The notes: generated from the letters alone by a model not told the origin. A stretch of 64,000 bases of DNA from Paraburkholderia diazotrophica (GCF_900108945.1 NZ_FNYE01000012.1:1-64000); one strand, 5' to 3'. Shown: positions 1 to 8,622, counted from the stretch's first letter. Program-made: numbers and translations.

Positions 1-168
1 GTCGCGCAAGCGAAGAAGTCAGATGACCCGTCGTTTTACGGCGCAAAGATCGCCACCGCACAGTTCTATGCGGAGCACGTGCTGCCGCAGGCAGTGGCGC
101 TGGAAGCGTCGATCGTCAGCGCGAAGGGCGCCGAAGGCGTGCTGGCGCTGTCGGAAGATCAGTTTTAA
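1..168 (+). CDS. Acyl-CoA dehydrogenase, C-terminal fragment (cut by window edge)
   Basis: Only the last 55 codons are inside the window, open from base 1 to a TAA at 166-168. The peptide contains FYGAKIATAQFYAEHVLPQ and ends ALSEDQF. That is the style of the C-terminal helical domain of the roughly 600-residue acyl-CoA dehydrogenases (acetyl-CoA dehydrogenase-like C-terminal domain) common in Burkholderiaceae, which act in beta-oxidation with FAD and electron transfer flavoprotein. No catalytic residue is visible because that part lies upstream. It converges with dadA. The family call is recognition from a short tail, so it is moderate; the reading frame itself is clear. Confidence 0.6.
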   Translation, partial: VAQAKKSDDPSFYGAKIATAQFYAEHVLPQAVALEASIVSAKGAEGVLALSEDQF

Positions 169-208
169 GCGCTGCCGAAATCCAAGGCAATTGCCTGGCA
201 AACAACAA

Positions 209-226
209 CGGCGCCCGTGGGCGCCG
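209..226. terminator. Hairpin between convergent acyl-CoA dehydrogenase and dadA
   Basis: A perfect 8-bp inverted repeat (CGGCGCCC and GGGCGCCG around a GT) lies between the two convergent stop codons. On the minus strand it is followed by a T-rich stretch (TTGTTGTTTG), so it fits best as the dadA terminator and may work in both directions. The plus-strand side has no clear T run. Confidence 0.5.
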
Positions 227-253
227 TCGTCGAATGTCGGAACGGAGAATCGG

Positions 254-1540
254 TCAGGCGTAAGCAGGACGCGTCTGACCCGTCGTTTCGCCGAGATAGC
301 GATACACGGACAGGTCGCCCGACTGGATCGCCGGGCGCTTGCCCGAGATCAGATCGGCGAGCAGTTGGCCCGAGCCGCACGACATCGTCCAGCCGAGCGT
401 GCCGTGTCCCGTGTTCAGGAACAGGTTCGAGACAGGCGTGCGGCCGACGATCGGCGTGCCGTCCGGCGTCATCGGGCGCAGGCCCGTCCAGAACGTCGCC
501 TTTGACGTATCGCCGCCGCCAGGGAACAGATCGTTCACACACATTTCGAGCGTCTCGCGGCGCGCGTCCTTGAGCTTCTTGTCGAAGCCGACGATTTCCG
601 CCATGCCGCCGACACGAATCCGGTTGTCGAAACGCGTGATCGCGATCTTGTACGTCTCGTCGAGCACGGTCGACACGGGGGCCGACTTCGCATCGACGAT
701 CGGCGCGGTGATCGAGTAGCCCTTGAGCGGATACACGGGAATCTTGACGATGCCCGACAGGAACTTCGTCGAGTACGAGCCAAGCGCCACGACGAAGCTA
801 TCCGCGCGGACGATCTCGCTGCCGCACTTCACGCCGGCGATACGATCGCCTTCCATCGCGAGTGCGTCGATCGGCGTGTTGTAGCGGAACTTGACGCCCA
901 GTTGCCCGGCGAGCGCAGCGAGGCGCGTCGTGAACAGCTGGCAGTCGCCCGTTTCGTCGCCCGGCAGGCGCAGGCCGCCCGTCAGCTTGTGTGAGGTCGC
1001 TGCGAGCGCCGGCTCGGCGCGCGCGAGCTCGCCCGGCATCAGCAGTTCGTATGGAACGTTCGCTTCCTTCAGCACCGCGACGTCCTTGGCGGCGCCATCG
1101 AGTTGCTGTTGCGTGCGGAACAGTTGCAACGTGCCGCCCGTACGGCCTTCATACTGGATGCCCGTTTCGGCGCGCAGCGCCTGCAGGCAGTCGCGGCTGT
1201 ATTCGGCGAGGCGCACCATGCGGCCCTTGTTGACGGCATAGCGCTCGGACGTGCAGTTCTGCAGCATCTGCCACATCCACTGCAACTGGAATTGCGTGCC
1301 GTCGAGACGGATGGCGAGCGGCGCATGCTTCTGGAACATCCACTTGACGGCCTTAAGCGGAATGCCAGGCGCGGCCCACGGCGAAGCGTAGCCCGGCGAG
1401 ATCTGGCCGGCGTTGGCGAAGCTCGTATCGAGCGCGGGGCCCGCTTCGCGATCGATGACGGTCACTTCGTGGCCCGCGCGCGCAAGATAATAGGCGCTCG
1501 TGATCCCGACGACGCCACTGCCCAGAACGACAACACGCAT
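254..1540 (-). CDS. dadA: D-amino acid dehydrogenase, small subunit type (428 aa)
   Basis: FAD-dependent oxidoreductase that deaminates D-amino acids, chiefly D-alanine, passing electrons to the respiratory chain; in alanine catabolism it follows racemisation of L-alanine. The N-terminus VVVLGSGVVGITSAYYLARA is the dinucleotide-binding GxGxxG fold, followed by the acidic end of strand 2 (VTVIDRE). GLRPMTPDGTPIVGRT and NTGHGTLGWTMSCGSG near the C-terminus are family hallmarks. Length is normal. The ATG at 1540 is preferred because GGGAG lies 5 to 6 bases upstream; a TTG four codons earlier would overlap that site. It is divergent from an Lrp-family gene, the usual partner that controls dadA, so local regulation by Lrp is likely. 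Confidence 0.95.
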   Translation of the reverse strand: MRVVVLGSGVVGITSAYYLARAGHEVTVIDREAGPALDTSFANAGQISPGYASPWAAPGIPLKAVKWMFQKHAPLAIRLDGTQFQLQWMWQMLQNCTSERYAVNKGRMVRLAEYSRDCLQALRAETGIQYEGRTGGTLQLFRTQQQLDGAAKDVAVLKEANVPYELLMPGELARAEPALAATSHKLTGGLRLPGDETGDCQLFTTRLAALAGQLGVKFRYNTPIDALAMEGDRIAGVKCGSEIVRADSFVVALGSYSTKFLSGIVKIPVYPLKGYSITAPIVDAKSAPVSTVLDETYKIAITRFDNRIRVGGMAEIVGFDKKLKDARRETLEMCVNDLFPGGGDTSKATFWTGLRPMTPDGTPIVGRTPVSNLFLNTGHGTLGWTMSCGSGQLLADLISGKRPAIQSGDLSVYRYLGETTGQTRPAYA

Positions 1541-1712
1541 AGCTACTCCCAAAAGGTCGAAGGCTCACGGCGTATAAGAGAAAGAAGGGCCTCGTCGTTC
1601 GTGCTTTTGTTCGATTAACGAGGCGATGTGCCGGATGCCTAGTGTTAACCGCTATACTATTTGCGTCTAGGTAGGTTTTGTTATTGTATTTTTCAGATTT
1701 TCAGTAAAAACC
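1541..1712. promoter_or_regulatory. Divergent dadA / lrp control region
   Basis: This AT-richer spacer separates divergent dadA and lrp. A plausible lrp promoter is TTGCGT (1661-1666), a 17-bp spacer and TTGTAT (1684-1689). A TATACTAT stretch at 1653-1660 could serve dadA on the other strand. Lrp binding here is inferred from gene arrangement only; no clear Lrp consensus was picked out by eye. Confidence 0.4.
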
Positions 1713-2201
1713 ATGCGTACACAGCGTCAACCCGTCCGCGCGCTCGACAAGCTCGACCACAAGATCCTGAAAATCCTCCAGGAGGACGGCCGGATCGCGA
1801 TGAAGGAACTCGCCGAACAGGTCGGCCTGTCGGTGACGCCGTGCATCGAGCGCGTCAAGCGCATGGAGCGCGACGGCGTCATCACCGGCTACCACGCGCG
1901 CGTGAATCCTGCGGAGCTGGGCGCCGCGCTGCTGGTGTTTGTCGAGATCACGCTCGACCACAAAAGCGGCAACATGTTCGACCAGTTCAGGCGTGAGGTG
2001 AAGAAAATCCCGGAGGTGCTCGAATGCCATCTTGTGTCCGGGGAATTCGACTATCTGATCAAGGCGCGCATCGGCGAAATGGCCGACTACCGCAAGCTGC
2101 TCGGGGACATCCTGTTGCAACTGCCCGGCGCGGTGCAGTCGAAAAGCTATGTGGTGATGGAGGAAATCAAGGAAACGCTGACGATTGCCGTCGGTGAATG
2201 A
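1713..2201 (+). CDS. lrp: Lrp/AsnC family leucine-responsive regulator (162 aa)
   Basis: Feast/famine transcription regulator. Residues about 10-60 form the winged helix-turn-helix: LDHKILKILQEDGRIAMKEL leads into the recognition part with LSVTPCIERVKRMERDG. The C-terminal part, including FDYLIKARIG, is the RAM/AsnC effector-binding and oligomerisation domain. Length matches Lrp (about 160 aa). It is divergent from dadA, and in related bacteria the adjacent Lrp (DadR/BkdR type) activates alanine catabolism in response to amino acids. The reading frame ends four bases into an ATGA overlap with an open frame leading to the radical SAM gene, but that gene probably starts later behind its own LexA operator. 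Confidence 0.9.
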   Translation: MRTQRQPVRALDKLDHKILKILQEDGRIAMKELAEQVGLSVTPCIERVKRMERDGVITGYHARVNPAELGAALLVFVEITLDHKSGNMFDQFRREVKKIPEVLECHLVSGEFDYLIKARIGEMADYRKLLGDILLQLPGAVQSKSYVVMEEIKETLTIAVGE

Positions 2202-2268
2202 GCGGTCCGACGGGGGCCGTGCGCGGTGAATCGGCCCTTAAAGTCGCGCTCGACAAAAGCCGTAAAGA

Positions 2269-2284
2269 CTGTATATTTATACAG
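2269..2284 (+). promoter_or_regulatory. LexA box (SOS operator) upstream of radical SAM gene
   Basis: The sequence CTGTATATTTATACAG fits the LexA operator CTGT-N8-ACAG of beta/gammaproteobacteria without mismatch, and the flanks extend it (ACTG...CAGT). It lies 18 bases before the ATG at 2303, where a repressor would block transcription. The downstream gene's Pseudomonas homologue PA0069 is, to my knowledge, a LexA-regulon member, which supports the call independently. Confidence 0.85.
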
Positions 2285-2302
2285 TATTCTGCGCTGCCTT
2301 TG

Positions 2303-3448
2303 ATGTGTGCCGTGACCGACTACGACCGAGAGATCCCCGAATATCCGATCGCGCCGCCCGCTCCGCGCAAGGGGCGCGGCGCGGTGACGAACTTGCAGGG
2401 CCGCTATGAAGTGGACCAGCGCGAGGCCGTCGACGACGGCTGGATCGCGCCGTCAGAAGACGAGAGCGGCCGGCCCGCGCTGCGCACGCAGATTTTCGAG
2501 GAGTGCGCGAAGAGCATCCTCACGCATAACAAGTCGCCGGACATTCCGTTCAACGTGTCGCTGAATCCGTATCGCGGTTGCGAGCACGGCTGCATCTATT
2601 GCTTTGCGCGTCCGACGCACAGTTATCTGGGGCTGTCGCCGGGCCTCGATTTCGAAAGCCGGATCTACGCGAAGGTCAACGCGCCCGAACTGCTCGCGCG
2701 TGAAATGGCGAAGAAGTCCTATGTGCCGGAACCGATCGCGCTAGGCGTAAATACGGACGCATGGCAGCCAGCCGAGCGCGAGTTGCAACTGACGCGACGC
2801 GTGATTCAGGTGATGAGCGACCATAACCAGCCGTTCGCGGCGATCACCAAGAACTCGCTGATCGAGCGCGATATCGACCTGCTGGCGCCGATGGCGGAGA
2901 AAGGGCTGACGATGGCGGCAATCACGATTACGACGCTCGATGCCGACATCGCTCGCACGCTCGAACCGCGCGCCGCGACGCCTTCGAGGCGGCTCAGAAC
3001 CATCCGCACGCTGGCGGACGCGGGGATTCCCGTTGGCGTCAGCATCGCGCCCGTGATTCCGTTCGTCACGGAGCCGGACATGGAGCGCGTGCTCGAAGCG
3101 TGCGCGCAAGCCGGCGCGACGAGCGCGAGCTATATCGTGTTGCGTCTGCCTTGGGAAGTCGCGCCGCTCTTCAAGGATTGGCTCGCGGCGCATTTTCCGG
3201 ATCGCGCCGACCGCGTGATGAGCCGCGTACACGATATGCGCGGCGGCAAGGACTACGATTCGTCGTTCTCGACGCGGATGAAGGGCGAGGGTCTATGGGC
3301 CGATCTGCTCCGGCAACGCTTTGCGAACGCGGTGCGGCGTCTGGGCTTGAATGCGCGCAACCACGGCATTCTCGACATGTCGCATTTCAAACGGGTCGAA
3401 CCGTCCAAGCCCGTTGCGCCGGAAACATCCCAGTTAAGCCTTTTCTGA
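2303..3448 (+). CDS. PA0069-family radical SAM protein (381 aa), SOS-controlled
   Basis: Radical S-adenosylmethionine enzyme of the PA0069/Rv2578c family. The iron-sulfur motif is CEHGCIYC (Cx3Cx2C) in NPYRGCEHGCIYCFARPTH, the signature of this branch, which resembles spore photoproduct lyase-like repair enzymes. The substrate is not established. The open frame extends back to an ATG at 2198 that overlaps the lrp stop, but the LexA box at 2269-2284 would then lie inside the gene. The ATG at 2303 places the box in the promoter and keeps all conserved sequence, although no strong Shine-Dalgarno precedes it. LexA control suggests a role in the DNA-damage response. Confidence 0.85.
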   Translation: MCAVTDYDREIPEYPIAPPAPRKGRGAVTNLQGRYEVDQREAVDDGWIAPSEDESGRPALRTQIFEECAKSILTHNKSPDIPFNVSLNPYRGCEHGCIYCFARPTHSYLGLSPGLDFESRIYAKVNAPELLAREMAKKSYVPEPIALGVNTDAWQPAERELQLTRRVIQVMSDHNQPFAAITKNSLIERDIDLLAPMAEKGLTMAAITITTLDADIARTLEPRAATPSRRLRTIRTLADAGIPVGVSIAPVIPFVTEPDMERVLEACAQAGATSASYIVLRLPWEVAPLFKDWLAAHFPDRADRVMSRVHDMRGGKDYDSSFSTRMKGEGLWADLLRQRFANAVRRLGLNARNHGILDMSHFKRVEPSKPVAPETSQLSLF

Positions 3449-3456
3449 TGGAGCGG

Positions 3457-3924
3457 TTACTGTGAGATCGCTTTCGCGGCTTCGACCTGAGATTCGAAAT
3501 AGGTCTGGAACGACAGCGCAAGACCCGTCATCAGCAGGAACGCGCCGATCAGCAGCGAAAAGATCACGATGAAGACGACGGTCCAGCCAGCGTGGCTGTG
3601 ATGTCCGGTTTGCGCGTTGAACTGCGTGTCCCATTTTTCATCCGGACGCAGGCCATAGACGATCGCGGCCAGAAATGCCGCCAATATCGACACGGCGCCG
3701 GGAACAGCGAGCACCCAGCCAGTGATGGAAGCGCGTTCGGTCGCCGCGAGCAGCAGGAAGCCGGGAATGCCGATGATCGTCCCAACGATGTGAGCCCAGC
3801 CCCACACGTCACGCGCGCCGTACAAATAGAAGCGATGCGCGCCGAGCGTGCCGAAGAAAAACGCGAGCGCGGCGGTGACGGTCTTCGAGCGAAAGCGCGA
3901 GTGATGCGTAGCGACGGTAGCCAT
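3457..3924 (-). CDS. TM2 domain-containing membrane protein (155 aa)
   Basis: Small inner-membrane protein. Residues about 14-60 carry a TM2-type module: a basic stretch (RFRSKTV), then AALAFFFGTLGAHRFYLYG with the characteristic GAHRFYLG-like turn between two hydrophobic helices. Two or three further hydrophobic segments follow (GWVLAVPGAVSILAAFLAAI and WTVVFIVIFSLLIGAFLLM). No enzymatic function is known for this family. An ATG 16 codons upstream (3972) is possible, but the extra residues do not look conserved. It converges with the radical SAM gene, with 8 bases between the stop codons. Confidence 0.7.
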   Translation of the reverse strand: MATVATHHSRFRSKTVTAALAFFFGTLGAHRFYLYGARDVWGWAHIVGTIIGIPGFLLLAATERASITGWVLAVPGAVSILAAFLAAIVYGLRPDEKWDTQFNAQTGHHSHAGWTVVFIVIFSLLIGAFLLMTGLALSFQTYFESQVEAAKAISQ

Positions 3925-4291
3925 GAACGTGATCGACAGGGTAACGAGGGCGTGGCTGCGCAGACGGTGCACAGCGCGACGCGCATTCTACGACGCCCGC
4001 TGTCCGCGCGGCGCTTCCGATCGCTTATGCCCGGCTTGCGTCTTCGCCGAGAGCTGCGCGGCAGAGCAGGTCAACAAAAGGTGACAGCGACGAAGCGAAA
4101 AGGATCAGAATACGCGTCCGCTGCACGGAATCGTGGCGCGTACGCGACGGCGCTGCGAGCAGTAAGGGATCTAGGTGTTAAAGAGGGCTTCACTGCTCTC
4201 CAGCAGGCTGGCTCGGACTGTTTCATACTTGCGCGTTCATCCGGATGGGCGTCCCGCGCAACCCCATCGTCCGGTTTATCCCGCTAAGTGT
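3925..4291. other. Intergenic region before the rpsP operon
   Basis: About 370 bases without a credible gene. It holds the upstream region of the TM2 gene on one side and the approach to the rpsP promoter on the other. No hairpin with a T run, tRNA or conserved leader was recognised. Confidence 0.5.
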
Positions 4292-4320
4292 TTGTTGTGG
4301 TTTCTGTTTCGGGATATAAT
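4292..4320 (+). promoter_or_regulatory. Sigma-70 promoter of the rpsP operon
   Basis: A -35 hexamer TTGTTG (4292-4297), a 17-bp spacer and a perfect -10 TATAAT (4315-4320) lie 45 bases before the rpsP start. This is the clearest sigma-70 promoter in the window and suits a ribosomal-protein operon. Confidence 0.8.
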
Positions 4321-4365
4321 CGCGTGTTTCAGTAGTTTCGAACCCCGGTTTTCAAGGATTCTAGT

Positions 4366-4620
4366 ATGGTCATCATCCGCTTGGCTCGTGGCGGCTCGAA
4401 GAAGCGCCCGTTCTACAACATCGTCGCAACCGATTCGCGTAACCGTCGTGACGGCCGCTTCATCGAGCGCGTTGGCTTCTACAACCCGGTCGCCACGAAG
4501 GGTGAGTCGCTGCGTATCGCTCAAGATCGCCTGACGTACTGGCAAGGCGTTGGCGCGCAACTGTCGCCGACCGTCCAGCGTCTGGTGAAGGAAGCGCAAA
4601 AGGCGCAACCGGCTGCGTAA
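4366..4620 (+). CDS. rpsP: 30S ribosomal protein S16 (84 aa)
   Basis: Small basic ribosomal protein of the 30S body. The N-terminus [20 protein letters not shown] and the segment [14 protein letters not shown] are diagnostic. Length is typical. It is the first gene of the conserved rpsP-rimM-trmD-rplS operon, downstream of a strong -35/-10 promoter. Confidence 0.98.
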
Positions 4621-4714
4621 ATGCAGTTTCAAGGTACATCGTCGGCTCGTGCAGCGTCGGTTCTGCGCGAGTCTGGGTGTACGGGTTTGACGTATGCAGG
4701 CTCGAGGTTCGCTG

Positions 4715-5410
4715 ATGTCGGAGCGTGATTCGGATAGTTCAGGTCGCGCGAAGGCGAAATCCCAGCCGGTCACGCGGGCGTCATTCGGTGCATTTGTCAG
4801 CAAGCCGGTCGAACGGTCCGCAGACAAGGCCGCGGCCGCGCAGGAAATGTGCGACGAGTCGACGGAGAGCTGGCCCGGCGATGCAATCGAAGTCGGTGCA
4901 ATTGTCGATGCATACGGTCTCAAAGGCTGGGTGAAGGTGGCCGCGCATGCGGACGCCGGCCAGGGCGGCGACGCCTTGCTCAACGCCAAGCGCTGGTGGC
5001 TCGAAAAGGGTCGCGAGCGCAAATCGGCGCCCTGCCTGCAGTCGAAGATTCATGGCGACAGCATCGTTGCGCATCTGGGCGGCGTCGCCGACCGTGATGT
5101 CGCGCTCGCGTTGCGCGGTTATCGCGTCTACGTGCGCCGCGGCGACTTCCCTGCGCTCGAAGCCGATGAGTATTACTGGGTCGATCTGCTGGGCCTCGAT
5201 GTCGTCAACGAGGCGGGCGTCGAACTCGGCAAAGTGGCGGATCTGATCGACAACGGTGCGCAGTCGGTGTTGCGCATCGAGTATCCGGCTACCGGCAAAG
5301 ACGGCAAGCCTGTCACCGGCGAGCGCTTGATCCCGTTCGTCGGCGTCTATGTCAAGACGGTGGATCAGACGGCGAAGAAGATCGTCGTCGACTGGGACGC
5401 CGATTACTAG
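4715..5410 (+). CDS. rimM: Ribosome maturation factor RimM (231 aa)
   Basis: Binds S19 in the 30S head and assists late 16S rRNA processing. The N-terminal RimM barrel begins near residue 50 (IEVGAIVDAYGLKGWVKV) and the PRC-barrel follows with YYWVDLLGLDV. A roughly 45-residue polar N-terminal extension precedes the barrel, longer than in enterobacteria but common in Burkholderia. The ATG at 4715 has GAGG seven bases upstream; an in-frame ATG at 4694 lacks one. Second gene of the rpsP operon. Confidence 0.93.
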   Translation: MSERDSDSSGRAKAKSQPVTRASFGAFVSKPVERSADKAAAAQEMCDESTESWPGDAIEVGAIVDAYGLKGWVKVAAHADAGQGGDALLNAKRWWLEKGRERKSAPCLQSKIHGDSIVAHLGGVADRDVALALRGYRVYVRRGDFPALEADEYYWVDLLGLDVVNEAGVELGKVADLIDNGAQSVLRIEYPATGKDGKPVTGERLIPFVGVYVKTVDQTAKKIVVDWDADY

Positions 5411-5434
5411 AACGTTCGCTTCACGGAGAGAGCG

Positions 5435-6202
5435 ATGCAATTCGATATCGTCACGCTCTTTCCCGAAATGTTTCGCGCGCTGACCGACTGGGGCATCACG
5501 AGCCGCGCAGCGAAGCAGCAGCGTTATGGGTTGCGCACGTGGAATCCGCGCGATTTCACGACCGACAACTACCGCACGATCGACGATCGCCCGTACGGCG
5601 GCGGCCCTGGCATGGTGATGCTGGCCAGGCCGCTCGAAGATGCGATCGATGCCGCGAAAGCGGCGCAGGCGGAGCAGAGCATCAACGGCGCGCGCGTGGT
5701 AATGATGTCGCCGCAGGGCGCTACGCTGGATCACGACAAGGTGATGCGTTTTTCCGCAGAGCCCGGTTTGATCCTGCTGTGCGGCCGCTACGAGGCGATC
5801 GATCAGCGGCTGATCGATCGTGTCGTCGACGAAGAAGTGAGCCTCGGCGACTTCGTGCTGTCGGGTGGCGAGCTCCCCGCCATGGCGTTGATCGACGCCG
5901 TCGTGCGTCATCTGCCAGGCGTGCTGAACGATGCGCAATCGGCCGTGCAGGATAGCTTTGTCGATGGTTTGCTGGATTGCCCGCACTACACGCGTCCCGA
6001 GGAATACAACGGTGTGCGCGTACCCGATGTGCTGCTCGGCGGCCATCATGCGGAAATCGAGCAGTGGCGGCGGCGCGAAGCGCTGCGCAACACGCTCGTC
6101 AAACGGCCCGATCTGATCGACCGGGCCAGAAAGAACAAGTTGTTGAGCCGTGCCGACGAGGCATGGCTCGCAAATCTCGCCAAGGAAGCCGCGAAGCATT
6201 GA
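5435..6202 (+). CDS. trmD: tRNA (guanine-37-N1) methyltransferase (255 aa)
   Basis: SPOUT-class methyltransferase that makes m1G37 in tRNAs reading CNN codons and prevents +1 frameshifting. The N-terminus MQFDIVTLFPEMF, the knot region LCGRYEAIDQRL and LSGGELPAMALIDAVVR are diagnostic, and the C-terminal RPDLIDRA segment is present. GGAG lies about 8 bases before the ATG. Third gene of the operon, 24 bases after rimM. Confidence 0.97.
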   Translation: MQFDIVTLFPEMFRALTDWGITSRAAKQQRYGLRTWNPRDFTTDNYRTIDDRPYGGGPGMVMLARPLEDAIDAAKAAQAEQSINGARVVMMSPQGATLDHDKVMRFSAEPGLILLCGRYEAIDQRLIDRVVDEEVSLGDFVLSGGELPAMALIDAVVRHLPGVLNDAQSAVQDSFVDGLLDCPHYTRPEEYNGVRVPDVLLGGHHAEIEQWRRREALRNTLVKRPDLIDRARKNKLLSRADEAWLANLAKEAAKH

Positions 6203-6349
6203 GTCTTCGGGCGACGAGGCGAGACCTAGGCGGAGCCTTCCATGCGTGGCCGGTTCCAGATGTGAACCCATCCTCTATCGGGGCCGTAGCCGGGCGCGCG
6301 TAGCGCGAGGCAGGTACGAACGCCGACAAGATGGCATTAGGAGTCAGTG

Positions 6350-6739
6350 ATGAATCTGATTGCAAAACTCGAGCAGGAAGAAATCGAGCGCGTGCTCGCA
6401 GGCAAGACCATTCCCGAATTCGCTCCCGGCGATACGGTGGTGGTGAACGTGAACGTGGTTGAAGGTAACCGCAAGCGCGTTCAGGCCTACGAAGGCGTCG
6501 TGATCGCGAAGCGCAACCGTGGCCTCAACTCGTCGTTCATCGTCCGCAAGATCTCGTCGGGCGAAGGCGTCGAGCGTACGTTCCAGACGTATTCGCCGCT
6601 GCTGGCAAGCATCGTCGTCAAGCGTCGTGGCGATGTGCGTCGTGCAAAGCTGTACTACCTGCGCGAGCGTTCGGGCAAGTCGGCTCGAATCAAAGAGAAG
6701 CTGGTGTCGAAAGACCGCGCTGCAGCCGCTCAACAGTAA
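6350..6739 (+). CDS. rplS: 50S ribosomal protein L19 (129 aa)
   Basis: Ribosomal protein at the 30S/50S interface. The N-terminus MNLIAKLEQEEIER, the segment PEFAPGDTVVVNVNVVEGNR and the C-terminal KLYYLRERSGKSARIKEKL are diagnostic. The ATG at 6350 has AGGAG six bases upstream; an adjacent GTG at 6347 would be too close to it. Last gene of the rpsP operon, followed by an intrinsic terminator. About 150 bases separate it from trmD. Confidence 0.97.
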   Translation: MNLIAKLEQEEIERVLAGKTIPEFAPGDTVVVNVNVVEGNRKRVQAYEGVVIAKRNRGLNSSFIVRKISSGEGVERTFQTYSPLLASIVVKRRGDVRRAKLYYLRERSGKSARIKEKLVSKDRAAAAQQ

Positions 6740-6749
6740 ATGCTGTAAG

Positions 6750-6776
6750 AAAAGCACCCTTCACGGGTGCTTTTTT
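6750..6776 (+). terminator. Intrinsic terminator of the rpsP-rplS operon
   Basis: Stem GCACCC (6754-6759) and GGGTGC (6765-6770) with a five-base loop, extended by A:T pairs and followed by six Ts. It begins 11 bases after the rplS stop. Confidence 0.9.
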
Positions 6777-6830
6777 CTTTGCCAGGTCAAAATAGCGTTA
6801 TGTCCCACAAGCGCTGGTTCGAGACTTCCA

Positions 6831-7529
6831 TTGACCGCCCCTTCACGTCCCGCCCGTCCCGTATTTGACCCCGAAGCATTGCCTGTCGAGGCGACAGATG
6901 CCGATCTGCCCGCCGTCGTCTCCGAACGCCTGACGCCCGATGGCCTGCGCGCGCGCTTCGAGCAGAACCTGCCGTGGGAGCAGGAGACGCGCGAAGTGCG
7001 CTGGCGCGAAACAGGCGATCCGCGCGTCGCGGCGGTGCTGGTGCCGCTCGTCGTCCGCGACGAGGGCCTGAGCGTGCTGCTCACGTTGCGCGCCGATCAT
7101 CTCAACGACCACGCAGGGCAGGTCAGCTTTCCGGGCGGCCGTCATGAACCCGCCGACGCCACCGTGACGGCAACGGCACTGCGCGAAGCGCAGGAAGAAG
7201 TCGGTCTCGATCCGTCTCGCGTCGAAGTGCTCGGCGCGTTGCCCGAGTATCTGACGGGCACGGGCTTTCGCGTGACGCCTGTCGTCGGTCTCGTTCATCC
7301 GCCGTTTTCAGTGAAGGCGGATTCGTTCGAAGTCGCGGAGATCTTCGAAGTGCCACTGCGCTTTCTGATGGAGCCGAGCAATCATCAGGTGCGCGTGCTG
7401 CACTGGGAAGGCGGCGAGCGTCGTTTTTTTGCAATGCCTTACCCGCGCGGCGAAGCGGGCGGCCATTACTTCATCTGGGGCGCAACGGCGGGCATGTTGC
7501 GCAATTTCTATCGCTTCCTCGCCGCTTGA
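6831..7529 (+). CDS. Nudix hydrolase, coenzyme A pyrophosphatase type (232 aa)
   Basis: Predicted to hydrolyse CoA or acyl-CoA to phosphopantetheine and 3',5'-ADP. The Nudix box is present as FPGG followed by ALREAQEEVGL, and the preceding HAGQVSFPGG plus LPEYLTGTGFRVTPVVG are typical of the NudL/YeaB CoA pyrophosphatase subfamily. The open frame runs back into rplS, so the start must be internal. I choose the TTG at 6831, giving LTAPSRPARP..., because no ATG exists before the conserved domain. The TTG call is the weakest part of this entry. Confidence 0.85.
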   Translation: MTAPSRPARPVFDPEALPVEATDADLPAVVSERLTPDGLRARFEQNLPWEQETREVRWRETGDPRVAAVLVPLVVRDEGLSVLLTLRADHLNDHAGQVSFPGGRHEPADATVTATALREAQEEVGLDPSRVEVLGALPEYLTGTGFRVTPVVGLVHPPFSVKADSFEVAEIFEVPLRFLMEPSNHQVRVLHWEGGERRFFAMPYPRGEAGGHYFIWGATAGMLRNFYRFLAA

Positions 7530-7683
7530 TGCGAAGCGGCGCGCGAAGCACAGGGCCGGCTGTAGTGCATCTGTAATCGCTGCCTCTCAGCCCCATCCGA
7601 CCCTGTGCTATCGTTATGACCAATTCCGATAGCTCGGCCAGACAGAACCGCTCGTCAAGAACTCGAATAGCACGGCGCCTCGC

Positions 7684-8622
7684 ATGACTTTTTTCTCCGT
7701 ATTGTTGGCCCTCATCCTCGAACAGGTGCGCGCGCTGTCGCCGAACAATCCCGTTGCGGCACTCCTTCAATACCATGCGGAATCGACGGCGCAAGGCTTC
7801 GATGCCGGCAAGGAAAAGCACGGCTTCCTCGCGTGGCTGGTCGTCGTGCTGCCGTGGACGCTCGTCGTCGGCCTGATCTACTTCGTGCTATACGAGATTC
7901 ACTTCGTGCTCGCGTTCCTGTGGAACGTCGCAGTGCTGTACTTCACGCTGGGCTTCCGGCAGTTCAGCCACTATTTCACGGATATCCATCTGTCGTTGAA
8001 CAACGACGACGTGCCGCGCGCCCGCGAAATCCTCAACGAATGGACGGGCATCGATACCGTCGACATGCCCGTCAGCGAGATCGTGCGTCACACGCTGATT
8101 CATGCCGTGGTCGCGTCGCATCGCCATGTGTTCGGCGTGTTCTTCTGGTTCCTGATTCCCGTCGGCCCCGCAGGCGCGGTGCTGTATCGCACGGCCGAAT
8201 ACCTGGCGCGCGCCTGGTCGCAGCCCGCCGACGACCGGACCGTTGCATTCTCCACGTTCGCGCAGCGCGCGTTCTTCGTGATCGACTGGATTCCGGCGCG
8301 CCTGACGTCGCTGGGCTTTGCGATCGTCGGCAACTTCGAGGACGCGATTTATGCATGGCGCAACCACACGCGCCAATGGCCCGATACGAACGACGGCGTG
8401 TTGCTCGCCGCCGGCAGCGGCGCGTTGGGCGCGCGGCTCGCGGGCCCGCTTGCCGAAGTGTCGAGCCTCGATGCGCTGGCGACGGGCGACGGCGGTCCGA
8501 TGACCGTCGGCGATGACTGCACGCCGCGCACGCTGCAATCGGCGGTGGGCCTCGTGTGGCGCGCCGTCATCCTGTGGATGATCCTGCTGCTGATGCTGAC
8601 CATTGCGGTCTGGCTTGCATAA
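7684..8622 (+). CDS. CobD/CbiB family membrane protein (312 aa)
   Basis: Integral membrane protein of the CobD/CbiB type, the family that includes adenosylcobinamide-phosphate synthase. The N-terminus FFSVLLALILEQVRAL, several transmembrane segments (residues about 40-90 and 150-180) and TLGFRQFSHYFTDIHLSLNN are as in Burkholderia members. It does not lie among cobalamin genes. Many betaproteobacteria carry this diverged paralogue with the Nudix gene, so a role in B12 synthesis is uncertain and a regulatory AmpE-like role is an alternative. Confidence 0.75.
   Translation: MTFFSVLLALILEQVRALSPNNPVAALLQYHAESTAQGFDAGKEKHGFLAWLVVVLPWTLVVGLIYFVLYEIHFVLAFLWNVAVLYFTLGFRQFSHYFTDIHLSLNNDDVPRAREILNEWTGIDTVDMPVSEIVRHTLIHAVVASHRHVFGVFFWFLIPVGPAGAVLYRTAEYLARAWSQPADDRTVAFSTFAQRAFFVIDWIPARLTSLGFAIVGNFEDAIYAWRNHTRQWPDTNDGVLLAAGSGALGARLAGPLAEVSSLDALATGDGGPMTVGDDCTPRTLQSAVGLVWRAVILWMILLLMLTIAVWLA

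Noticed and set aside
2198..2302. In-frame ATG at 2198 overlapping the lrp stop as start of the radical SAM gene
   Set aside because: It would put the perfect LexA box inside the coding region, and the added 35 residues do not resemble the family.
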